Positions 1-8,050 of a stretch of 42,746 nucleotides of DNA are shown piece by piece; the stretch's first letter is position 1; every line of letters begins with the position of its first letter. A program made the position numbers and the translations under genes. Source of the stretch: Bryobacterales bacterium. GTDB lineage: Bacteria; Acidobacteriota; Terriglobia; Bryobacterales; UBA6623. The notes beneath the pieces are model-generated. The model did not search any database. It was given only the letters and a program-made list of their open reading frames with translations, and had not been told where the DNA came from. The stretch is taken from assembly GCA_028819255.1 (NCBI GenBank), contig JAPPMB010000123.1:1-42746 (forward strand). Direction: 5' to 3'.

Positions 1-564
1 GTTCAATAAAAACGGGTTATGTGGCATTGTCCGAGTGCTCAACGCGACACTAGTGTATGGGCATCTTGTGCGCCTTGGACATGTACTATTGCTGTATGCG
101 TCGGCGCTCCCCCGACGTGCTCGTCTCCCTGCTGGCCTCCCGCGACCGTCGGAAGCGGACCTAGACGGTATTCCGCCGCTTGCGGTCCAAGCTGCGCCTG
201 CAGCGCAAGAAGGGGAACGCGGAACTGCGCCGGCGGAACCGAGTGTGGGCCAGAGACGCGCAACGGTGACCGCCGCGGAAACCTGCAGAATGACCAAACC
301 CAGGACGCTAGCTGAATCGTGACGCGGTAGGCCAAGAAACTAAAATGGAGAACTTAGGTATGGTGCTTGCACGATGAAGCAACTGCTGAGAACTGTAGCC
401 AACATAAAGAAGTGAACCCGTCGGAATGGTGTCCGCACAAATCACTCCGCATAGAGTCTAACACTCCAGATCCAGAGAAACTGTTACCTTGTATTACAAT
501 TATAGAATCCTCGGTTTATGTCATCAAATCTAGATTGATTCCATCCCCCAGAGCTCCCGAATCT
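1..564. other. No supported gene; degraded, partly AT-rich flank
   Basis: No open frame here has a recognisable family signature. Around 57-260 on the plus strand one frame looks coding-like, with a basic stretch full of Arg, Lys and Leu, but a TAG at 162-164 interrupts it and I cannot assign it. From about 320 to 600 the sequence is visibly more AT-rich than the rest of the window. This stretch lies downstream of the receiver gene that ends at 565 and may hold that operon's 3' end, but I see no clean hairpin plus T-run. Confidence 0.5.
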
Positions 565-1593
565 CTAACTATTAGACGCGACAATCTCAGGCTGTCCCTG
601 ACGTGCGTAGAAGGTCGAAAATCTAGAAACCATGTCCTTTATGAAACTTGGAGCGACGCGCATGTTCTCACGATCGAACTTCTCATCAAGTTCATTCCAC
701 GCCACCGTGTCGAGCCGCCTAAAATTCACGAAACCACCCTCCAGAGCGTGGCATTTCGGCAGCCAATGCAAGTAGCTGGCGTCATTGTTTCGCCTTAGCT
801 TCTTCTTCTGCCGATTGTTCGCTTTCAGCAGATCGAACACGTCCACCTCCGGAACAACCTCTGCTAACACCACCATGTCGGTCTTCGGATCGCCATCTTT
901 TCGTATCACCAAGTCGCATGCAGGCGTCATCACCACGTGCCAAGTTTGCCTCGCCTTGCACCGCACAAGACTTCCCGTCTCTAGGGAGTCATCGAGGGGA
1001 GGAGCCAGATAGACTTCCTCCGGATAGCATGGCGTATCGTCACCCTCCAGATCCGCCACCAAGTGACCCAGCGCGTACCGTAACAGCGCCCTCTCTGTCC
1101 GTTTCCTGTCCTTCGCTGCGTAGCGGATCCACACGTCCACCGTCGGAAGTAGGTTCTTCAGAAACACTCGGTTCAGACGCTCCTCAAGCAGCCCCCGACC
1201 GCCCATGATCTTCGTCAAGCCGATTTCGTGAACGCTCCAAAGGCGGTCCAGTACCTCATCGAACCTATGCTCACCCTTTGTGAAGATACCGACGACGGGC
1301 GGCACATTCTCAGCGTCGTCCGGTGTTCCGGTCAAGACTGCAACCGGAACACGGAAGTACTTTTTCAGCTGCTTGATGATCTCTCCACCATCCGACGTGC
1401 CACTCCCGAGGTTCAGGTCCACGATCGCCGCGTCAATCCACTTACCGAGGCCACGCTTCGCGTCGTCCAAGCTATTCACAACATGCAATTCAAGTTGTCT
1501 GCCACGCTCTTCTACGTAATCGGCAAGGACTGTCTTGTAACTTTCAACGAGGCGGATGTCGTCCTCCACCAACAGCAATTGAAGTGCGTGCAT
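565..1593 (-). CDS. Receiver-domain protein with novel 'PACD' C-terminal region (module 1)
   Basis: Predicted response-regulator-like protein of 342 aa. The N-terminal ~120 residues form a CheY-type receiver with all key positions: the acidic pair after 'LLVE' (D11, D12), the phospho-acceptor D59 in 'IVDLNL', T88 in 'LTGT' and K106 in 'FTKG'. The remaining ~220 residues show no DNA-binding helix-turn-helix that I can recognise. They carry 'TPACDLV' near 222-228 and a basic stretch 'RQKKKLRR' after it. The same region recurs in the receiver protein at 11288-12658. ATG 1593 is chosen because it lies 5 nt after the stop of the upstream GHKL gene; an in-frame upstream start at 1635 would overlap that gene. 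It is the third gene of a dcm-GHKL-receiver operon. The receiver assignment is firm; the output function is unknown, possibly a defence effector. Confidence 0.85.
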   Translation of the reverse strand: MHALQLLLVEDDIRLVESYKTVLADYVEERGRQLELHVVNSLDDAKRGLGKWIDAAIVDLNLGSGTSDGGEIIKQLKKYFRVPVAVLTGTPDDAENVPPVVGIFTKGEHRFDEVLDRLWSVHEIGLTKIMGGRGLLEERLNRVFLKNLLPTVDVWIRYAAKDRKRTERALLRYALGHLVADLEGDDTPCYPEEVYLAPPLDDSLETGSLVRCKARQTWHVVMTPACDLVIRKDGDPKTDMVVLAEVVPEVDVFDLLKANNRQKKKLRRNNDASYLHWLPKCHALEGGFVNFRRLDTVAWNELDEKFDRENMRVAPSFIKDMVSRFSTFYARQGQPEIVASNS

Positions 1594-1598
1594 GACTG

Positions 1599-3749
1599 TT
1601 ATCTCTCGGCCTCGACCGGCTGCAGGCGGAAACACGCGCCACCTTCATACGCTAGCGCTGTGAGTTCCAAGCCGTTTCGCTTCGCCGCCTCCCCGGCGAT
1701 TGCGAGTCCCAGTCCCATCCCTTCCGGTTTGGTCGAGAACTGCGGATCGAAAATCGCACCGCTTACGATATGATCGGGTTCCATCCCAGGACCAGTATCC
1801 GTGTAATCGACACGTTGGAGCCTTCCATTTTCCGTCAATATCGTAATGTCGATCCGCTTTTCAGAGAATTCCTCTGTCCCGATCCAGTAGAGGCTGTTAT
1901 CGATCAGATTAGTGAAGATCGCATGTATATCCTGTCGCCAGCAAACGAACTTAAATGCCTTGTTTCCATTGATGTGGAAGGTCACTTCCGCCTCGTTTAT
2001 CTGACGCGAGAATATCTCCTTTGCCCGCCGAATCACCTCTCCCAATACCTCGCTCTTCTTCTTCAAACGGCGTTGCGCAGCCAATGGGTCAAGCCGGCGA
2101 AACAGTGCCACGAAGTCGTCCGCGTTGTCCGCGATACCTGCGGCAGATTCCACGATCTTCGGGACAAGAAGCGGGTCCGTTGTCTTGCCAAATTTAGCGG
2201 CGTACTTGCGGAGCAGAGGATAGTGGTTTCGGAAATAGCTCAGTGGCCGCCGCCCCTCGTGCAGCACCACGTTGATTATCTTGCCCACCGTCGCGTGGCC
2301 TTGATATACCGCGATCGCGTCACGCAACCGTTTGGCCGTTGCGCTTCGTCGACGCTCGTCGGACTCGATCAGTGCGATGACCTTGGAGGTGGTCGAGTCG
2401 CTCACCTGCGCTGCGCCTAGCGTAGACCGGACGTCCCGTTTCAGCGTATCGAACGAGTAGAGTCTTTCCAGTTCGCTCTCAACCTTGAAAGTCTCCCTCC
2501 CTAGGCCTACGCGCCGCCGATATACAAAACGCTTTTCCTCCAGCTTTGAGATGACCTGCTGGGTTATCTCCCTCAGCCTGCGGAAGGCCTTGTTGTCGAT
2601 GAGTCCGTCCCTTGCGCTCTTCTCGATCAGGTTCGATTGATCTTCAGACTGGATTTGGACGTAACCGATGACTTGGTTGTTGCCGATTCGGCGGGAGGGT
2701 GCCTGTATACGCTGCTGGTTTAGCTTGAGCCAGTCGAACTGCGGGTCACCAAGTGGCCGTAGGCGAAAACCGTTCCTATAAACTCCGATCCCGTTGTACT
2801 CGTTTAGCAAGCTCCTCGCTTCGAGTTTTCCCATGTAATTGCCGGACGGGTGCTTCAACCCTCGTCGTATGAGCTGGGCCACCGAAGCCGGATCCCTGTC
2901 GTACACCCGAATGTCGATCTCGAGCTCACCGCACCCCGAAGGCATTCCTAAGTCAATCTGGATCACTTCGTCCGACGCGTTCCGCGATTTCTGATGAGAG
3001 TATACGAAGGTTCCGGTCCTGCCTGGCCCTACCTTCCCTACAATCCGGTAGTCGAAGTATTCCACCAGAGGAAAGGGCTCCACCCGCTCGTCCATGTCGT
3101 CTACGCCGGGAATTCCACAGCTGCGGAGGACCACTCTGAAAGCGTACTCCTTTGCCGCCATTGGGAAAGGAGGCATGAGCTTTCTGAGTTCGAATCTTAA
3201 CGTGTTGAACTGCGATTGCCCCCAAGTCGCCATGCTATCGGCTCCGACCGCCATCGTCAGCGTCGTACCGGGCTCCTGCTCCACCGATTTCGTCTCGATC
3301 AGGACTTCAACGCTATCAAGATATTTCGCGCGCTCAAAGTCCGACCATTGGAGGTACAGTGTGGTCCTCTCTCCGGAAGCCGTCGTCGTCTCAAGAAGAA
3401 GGTCCTTGCCAAGGACTGAAGCCGCGTAGCGACCGATCCCTTTCCGCCCCTGCATGGTCCTGCCACCCGGGCTGCGTCCGGCACGGTCCTGCTTGTCCGG
3501 GGTTGACGGGACCATCCACTTGTTGATCACTGTGTCACGTGTCATCCCATGCCCGTGGTCGGTGACGCTGATCCTGTACTCTTCGTTGTCCTTACGATCG
3601 AACGCGATCAACGCGTCCGGAGAATCCGCGTCGTAGGCATTCTTGACCAGTTCGATGACTGCTGCGTGCGGGTCTTGGACAAGGTCGCGTCCGATCGTCA
3701 GGATGTGCCTGCCAGCGGGGCGGATCCTATGTGAGCCTGATTCAGCCAT
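1599..3749 (-). CDS. Dual-GHKL ATPase / histidine-kinase hybrid (module 1)
   Basis: A 716-aa protein with two ATP-binding GHKL (Bergerat-fold) modules. The N-terminal module resembles HATPase_c_3/MORC-Hsp90 types: 'ELVKNAYDAD' (N37), 'DHGHGM' (64-69) and 'GRKGIGRYA' (101-109). A middle region around 320-365 has 'GIGVYRNGFRLRP' and 'DWLKLNQQR', a pattern shared with the second copy at 12661-14814. Next comes an H-box-like 'VVLHEGRRPLS' (H497), then a histidine-kinase catalytic module with 'NLIDNS' (614-619), 'DTGPGM' (651-656) and 'GMGLGL' (677-682). No transmembrane segment is visible, so it is probably cytoplasmic. ATG 3749 overlaps the methyltransferase stop by 8 nt, and the receiver gene follows 5 nt after this stop, so the three genes are probably translationally coupled. 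Known context: MORC-like GHKL proteins often sit in restriction-modification loci. Inference: it senses DNA or phage state and signals to the receiver partner. Confidence 0.85.
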   Translation of the reverse strand: MAESGSHRIRPAGRHILTIGRDLVQDPHAAVIELVKNAYDADSPDALIAFDRKDNEEYRISVTDHGHGMTRDTVINKWMVPSTPDKQDRAGRSPGGRTMQGRKGIGRYAASVLGKDLLLETTTASGERTTLYLQWSDFERAKYLDSVEVLIETKSVEQEPGTTLTMAVGADSMATWGQSQFNTLRFELRKLMPPFPMAAKEYAFRVVLRSCGIPGVDDMDERVEPFPLVEYFDYRIVGKVGPGRTGTFVYSHQKSRNASDEVIQIDLGMPSGCGELEIDIRVYDRDPASVAQLIRRGLKHPSGNYMGKLEARSLLNEYNGIGVYRNGFRLRPLGDPQFDWLKLNQQRIQAPSRRIGNNQVIGYVQIQSEDQSNLIEKSARDGLIDNKAFRRLREITQQVISKLEEKRFVYRRRVGLGRETFKVESELERLYSFDTLKRDVRSTLGAAQVSDSTTSKVIALIESDERRRSATAKRLRDAIAVYQGHATVGKIINVVLHEGRRPLSYFRNHYPLLRKYAAKFGKTTDPLLVPKIVESAAGIADNADDFVALFRRLDPLAAQRRLKKKSEVLGEVIRRAKEIFSRQINEAEVTFHINGNKAFKFVCWRQDIHAIFTNLIDNSLYWIGTEEFSEKRIDITILTENGRLQRVDYTDTGPGMEPDHIVSGAIFDPQFSTKPEGMGLGLAIAGEAAKRNGLELTALAYEGGACFRLQPVEAER

Positions 3750-5004
3750 CCCAGTTGTGCCGAATCCTCGACGCGATCCCTCGGGACAGTAGTACCGGAA
3801 CTGCGTTGCCGATTTGACGGAACGCATGCGTCCGGGATGGCCGCTTCCTAACGCCCTCGAAGTAGTAATCGTCGGGAAATGTCTGAAGCCGGGCCGCTTC
3901 CCGAGGCGTTATCGACCGGTTCTGGTCGATGTCGGGGTGTATGTAGTAGTGCCCATCCTTACAGATATGGGCAACGACTGTATGCGCAAACGGCAGGTCG
4001 GCCGCCACGACCTTGAACCTGTCCACAAACGCAGTCTCGTTGCTGTGGGTTTTCAGGCGTCTTGGCAGATCGCCGTACCGAAGCCTCGACTGCCGTTCAT
4101 TCCACTCCGTCACCGCTATCCTGTAAATCTCCAAGTCCCGTGCCGTGTGGGGACGAGCTTGGTGCCAAGTCGCCGGCAGCGGGCTGCCCACGCCTGCCTT
4201 GACCTGCCAACGGCTTTCGCACGCTAGGCGACGGCACGGCGTGATGTCACCTTCCCCCGCGCTGAGCGGGGGAAGGTCCTGAAAGATCTCGCTTACCGTG
4301 ACGCGAGGTGTCCAGCGCTCCGGTTCGGGATTCATCGTCGCAGCATCTCCGCAATGTCCGACCAAGATCACTCGTTTCCGGTTCTGGAGCACCCCGTAGT
4401 CTTTCGCGTTCAATGTGGAAAACGCCGTCTCGTAACCCAAGTCGCTAAACCGCTGCCGCATCGCGTCGAAATATAGCCTACCGTTGCTGTCCCGAGCTGA
4501 AAGGAGTCCCATAACGTTCTCGAAAACGAACCTCTTGGGGCGGTATTTGTCCAAGAAGCTCGCATAGCACTCGTAGAGGTAGTTCCGCTTGTCCTCCACC
4601 ATGCCGTCGGGGTCACGCGAGCGGCCAACAATGGAGTAGGCCTGGCAGGGCGGCCCACCGAGAAGCAAGTCCAGTTTGCGCCCTTCCAGCAAAGAATCGA
4701 TCTCACAATAGATCCGAGCCAGCGTGTCCGGCTGGATCTCATCGTTGATGACGGACCGTACGACTCGTTGCGGCACTTCCGCATACATTTTGTCCCGGTC
4801 GATTCCGCCAGTCAAATAGTCTTCGTACAGGTCTCGGCGACCGGCCGCCACGAACCAGTGGTAGGCCAGTCGAGTACGTAACGTGTTGCATGCGGCTACA
4901 TCCGCCTCGACATGTGCGACCGGCTCGTAACCCTCTTGAATAAATCCCTCCGAAAGCCCTCCTCCGCCAGCAAAAAGGTCAACAAATTTCAATTGGTCAG
5001 GCAT
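3742..5004 (-). CDS. DNA (cytosine-5)-methyltransferase
   Basis: C5-MTase (Dcm/M.HhaI superfamily) of 420 aa that transfers a methyl group from SAM to cytosine in a specific DNA site. The canonical motifs appear in order: I 'DLFAGGGGLSEGF' near residue 9, IV 'GGPPCQAYS' with catalytic Cys120, VI 'FENV' near 161-164, VIII 'QNRKRV' near 207-212, IX 'REAARLQTFPD' and X 'QIGNAVP' near the end. The target-recognition region lies between VIII and IX. ATG 5004 is taken as the start; a GTG at 5013 is equally possible because neither has a clear Shine-Dalgarno. It is first in the operon with the GHKL and receiver genes. No cognate endonuclease of a known family is visible next to it, so the two downstream genes may supply the restriction or signalling output. 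Confidence 0.95.
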   Translation of the reverse strand: MPDQLKFVDLFAGGGGLSEGFIQEGYEPVAHVEADVAACNTLRTRLAYHWFVAAGRRDLYEDYLTGGIDRDKMYAEVPQRVVRSVINDEIQPDTLARIYCEIDSLLEGRKLDLLLGGPPCQAYSIVGRSRDPDGMVEDKRNYLYECYASFLDKYRPKRFVFENVMGLLSARDSNGRLYFDAMRQRFSDLGYETAFSTLNAKDYGVLQNRKRVILVGHCGDAATMNPEPERWTPRVTVSEIFQDLPPLSAGEGDITPCRRLACESRWQVKAGVGSPLPATWHQARPHTARDLEIYRIAVTEWNERQSRLRYGDLPRRLKTHSNETAFVDRFKVVAADLPFAHTVVAHICKDGHYYIHPDIDQNRSITPREAARLQTFPDDYYFEGVRKRPSRTHAFRQIGNAVPVLLSRGIASRIRHNWDG

Positions 5005-5013
5005 TATGGCCAC

Positions 5014-5921
5014 GCGTTGTCAAGCTCTCGTGGTCCTAACCGATCCAAACGCACGGTATGTCGGCGCACCATTGGAATCGCTGTTGGGACTGCTCTCCAC
5101 CCTTGTGCCCGAACCAACGCTCGCTGCCGTACCGCGACTGAGGGACCCCGTGGCCCTCCCTCAATCGCTACCGGCACGGTTCCTTCCATCACGTAACTCG
5201 TCCCAAGGCCTTATTCCCGCCGGACATGTCATTGACCCACACGGGAGTGATCGCCGAACCCAGTGCCACGTATACCAGTAAGGCATTATACCAGACGTCT
5301 TTGCAGCGCCATGGTTTAGCGTCACAGGGTCACTCCTAATTGAAACTTGAGGGGCCACATTCGGGCTGATTCCGACTCTCACGTCATGCAGGGTCGCTTT
5401 CCGGAGACCCGAGGGCCTATCACAAGGTGTAGGTTGGATTCCTAGTACAGAAACTCGTGGCACCTCGACACGGCGCTCCCAGTAGTCCTCGTAGCGTCCG
5501 CTAAGAACGCAGGATCGCAAGGCGAGAATGGCGTTAGCTCCCTCGACCGTCCACATCATCCCAGACCTCTTGCAGCGTTCCTCGGCGGAATCTGTCGGGT
5601 CGCCCTGCACCCTGTTGAACAGGGTCCCGGAAGGCGCGGCACCGCCACTTCCCTTAACGCCCCGGTGGGGGGTGAGCCGACCGATTGATCAAGCGAAACG
5701 GGAACCTCGGAACTCTACACCGCTGAAGGGATCCTCCCCAAGGAAGATGCCAGTGGGGTATCACGATGTCGAATCGGCCCAGACCGTCTCAGGCGATGAC
5801 GCTCGGTTCGAGATTCTCGTCGGTGGCGGGTAGGCTGGGAGGAATACTTTGCTACGCTTGCCACTTGCCCCAACGGGTAGATTGTAGACTCCTCTTGGAA
5901 TGAGATCAGAAGGACCGATTC
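5014..5921. other. Divergent intergenic region between the two modification loci
   Basis: About 0.9 kb separates the minus-strand methyltransferase operon from the plus-strand mod gene. Apart from a transposase tail at 5466-5574, I see no supported gene. The mod start is preceded by an AGAAGGA-type ribosome binding site at about 5909-5914. No unambiguous promoter pair could be called. Confidence 0.5.
5466..5574 (-). pseudogene. ISKra4-type transposase C-terminal remnant
   Basis: The minus strand encodes 'CKRSGMMWTVEGANAILA' followed by 'LSGRYEDYWERR'. This is the hallmark tail of ISKra4-family transposases (typically KRSGM-WTVEGA-AIL-LR ... WE-YW--R). Only about 36 residues are recognisable. 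Neither the upstream catalytic part nor a continuing frame of the expected length is present, so this is a relic in the spacer between two restriction-modification loci. Confidence 0.65.
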
Positions 5922-8048
5922 GTGTCGAGGCTAAGTAGTCTGCTTCTGCAGGTGGAGGAGCAGGACCCGAAGCTTGCCGCCGACCTGAAGCGGGAGGTGG
6001 CGGCGCTGTCTGGGCGGCGCCGGTTCGGGCTCAACTTCGAGCGTCACATCCCTGAGACGGTAGAGCTGCCCGGCCGGCCGGTGCGCAGGGGCGACAAGGT
6101 CCGGTTCCTTCCGAAGCGGGGCGAGAAGCCGCGCAGCGTCAACCGTCAGCTGTGGCGGGTTGACCGGATTCGCCGGACCACCAGAGGCCGCGTGGCCGAT
6201 TTGGTCCCGCCCCAGGGCAAGCAGGCCAAGTGCCAAGCAACGAGCCGGTCCGTCGACGACCTAGTGGTGGTCGCTGAGTTCCGCGACCCGATCTACCCGG
6301 GTATGGTGTCTACCGGCAAAGTAGAACGCGGCGGCGACAGGCCGTTTCACACGGTCATCAACGCCGAGAACTTCCACGCGCTTCAAATCTTGCTCTTCAC
6401 CCACGAGGGCAACGTCGATGCGATCTACATCGATCCGCCTTACAACACTGGCTCACGGGACTGGAAATACAACAACGACTACGTCGACAGCGACGACGCA
6501 TATCGCCATTCCAAGTGGCTCGCGATGATGGAACGGCGGTTGAAGCTGGCGAAGTGTCTACTCAACCCGGCAGGATCCGCGTTAATCGTCGCCATCGACG
6601 AGCGCGAAGTCCACCGACTCGCACTTTTGCTCGAACAGGTATTTGAGGACGCTGAGATTCAGATGGTGACGAGCGTCATCAGCGCCAAAGGAGTGGTCCG
6701 CCCTGGCAAATTCTCACGCGTAGAGGAGCATCTGTTTGTGGTTGCGATTGGCGGCTTGGGGGCAAGTCCTTGGATGCGGAACATGCTGGAACCCATCAAG
6801 GGTGACAAGGGTGCCACGACGGGGCTTGAGTGGCTCGGCCTGCGGCGCCGGGAACCCACAAGTGTACGCGGGGCACGTCCCAATCAGTTTTATCCGGTCT
6901 TCGTGGACAAGCGGACGAACTCGATCCATTCCATTGGCGACGCCGTCAAGGACGATGTGGACAGGCGTTCGGTGGCCGCGCCCGTAGGGACGCGGGCGGT
7001 CTGGCCGTTAAAGCCGGACAGAACGGAGATGTTGTGGGGCTTGACGCCAGAGGCATTGCGCCGGAACTGGAAGAAGGGATTCGTACGGGTTAGCAGGAGG
7101 GGAACTGTCCAATACCTCCAATCGGGAACCATAGCAGAGATAGCGGACGGGACCATCACCGTCACAGGGCGGAGCAGAGACGGTTCCGTTAGAGGCACAA
7201 AGCCAGTCGACGACGACACGCCGACGCCCAAGCGCGTTTGGAATCTGCCCTCTCACAATGCGGAAACTGGGGGGACGCGCATTCTCTCGAGGCTAGTTCC
7301 CGGACGGCGCTTTCCGTACCCGAAGTCCCTCTACGCGGTGGAGGATGTTCTGCGTTTCTTCGTGGGCAGCAAGCCGAACGCCATCGTTCTGGATTTCTTC
7401 GCCGGCTCGGGGACATCGGCGCACGCGGTGATCCGCCTTAATCGCCAAGACGGGGGATGTCGCCAGTGCATATGCATCACCAACAATGAGGTTTCTCCAA
7501 GTGAAGAGATCAGGCTTCGTAAGAAGGGGCTGTGCCCGGGCGATGTAGAGTGGGAGCAATGGGGCATATGCGAGTACGTCACAAAACCGAGAATCGAGGC
7601 GGCGATCACGGGTGCAACGTGGAATGGGGAAGCCGTGGAGGGAGCATACGGCTACACAGACGAGTTCGCCTTGGCGGAGGGGTTCGAGGAGAATGTCGAG
7701 TTTTTCACCGTGACCTACGAGGCGCCGCGGCCAGTGGCTCACAACCGTGCGTTCAAGGTAATCGCGCCACTGCTGTGGATGAGGGCCGGGTCGAAGGGAA
7801 GACGGATCGAAAAGCCAAGTCACAACTTCCACTTAGCCGACACCTATGCTGTGCTATTCGACCTGGACGCCTCAAGGGATTTCTTGGCCGCCGTCGCCGA
7901 GGCCGTAACTCTGCGCATTGCATTCATCGTGACCGACGATGATCGAGGGTTCCAAGCAGTGTGCGGCGAACTGCCCGGACCGGTGGAAGCCGTGCGACTC
8001 TACGAGTCGTACCTCACCAACTTCACCATCAACACGGGTCGGAGGTAG
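5922..8048 (+). CDS. mod: Type III-like adenine-specific DNA methyltransferase (Mod)
   Basis: N6-adenine methyltransferase of 708 aa, beta class: the catalytic 'DPPYNTG' (residues 171-177) precedes the SAM-binding 'DFFAGSGTS' (491-499). This order and size match Type III Mod subunits and their relatives. The ~300 residues between the motifs should hold the target-recognition domain. The start is GTG 5922, about 8 nt after an AGAAGGA ribosome binding site. The stop at 8046-8048 is 2 nt before the GTG of the helicase/nuclease gene, so the two are co-expressed. Role: it methylates host DNA so the partner Res can discriminate foreign DNA. The N-terminal ~120 residues are basic and poorly recognisable. 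The family call is firm; membership of classical Type III rather than a variant is likely but not proven. Confidence 0.9.
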   Translation: MSRLSSLLLQVEEQDPKLAADLKREVAALSGRRRFGLNFERHIPETVELPGRPVRRGDKVRFLPKRGEKPRSVNRQLWRVDRIRRTTRGRVADLVPPQGKQAKCQATSRSVDDLVVVAEFRDPIYPGMVSTGKVERGGDRPFHTVINAENFHALQILLFTHEGNVDAIYIDPPYNTGSRDWKYNNDYVDSDDAYRHSKWLAMMERRLKLAKCLLNPAGSALIVAIDEREVHRLALLLEQVFEDAEIQMVTSVISAKGVVRPGKFSRVEEHLFVVAIGGLGASPWMRNMLEPIKGDKGATTGLEWLGLRRREPTSVRGARPNQFYPVFVDKRTNSIHSIGDAVKDDVDRRSVAAPVGTRAVWPLKPDRTEMLWGLTPEALRRNWKKGFVRVSRRGTVQYLQSGTIAEIADGTITVTGRSRDGSVRGTKPVDDDTPTPKRVWNLPSHNAETGGTRILSRLVPGRRFPYPKSLYAVEDVLRFFVGSKPNAIVLDFFAGSGTSAHAVIRLNRQDGGCRQCICITNNEVSPSEEIRLRKKGLCPGDVEWEQWGICEYVTKPRIEAAITGATWNGEAVEGAYGYTDEFALAEGFEENVEFFTVTYEAPRPVAHNRAFKVIAPLLWMRAGSKGRRIEKPSHNFHLADTYAVLFDLDASRDFLAAVAEAVTLRIAFIVTDDDRGFQAVCGELPGPVEAVRLYESYLTNFTINTGRR

Positions 8049-8050
8049 CC

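Noticed and set aside
367..798. A 143-codon plus-strand frame
   Set aside because: It overlaps the receiver gene on the other strand and has no family signature.
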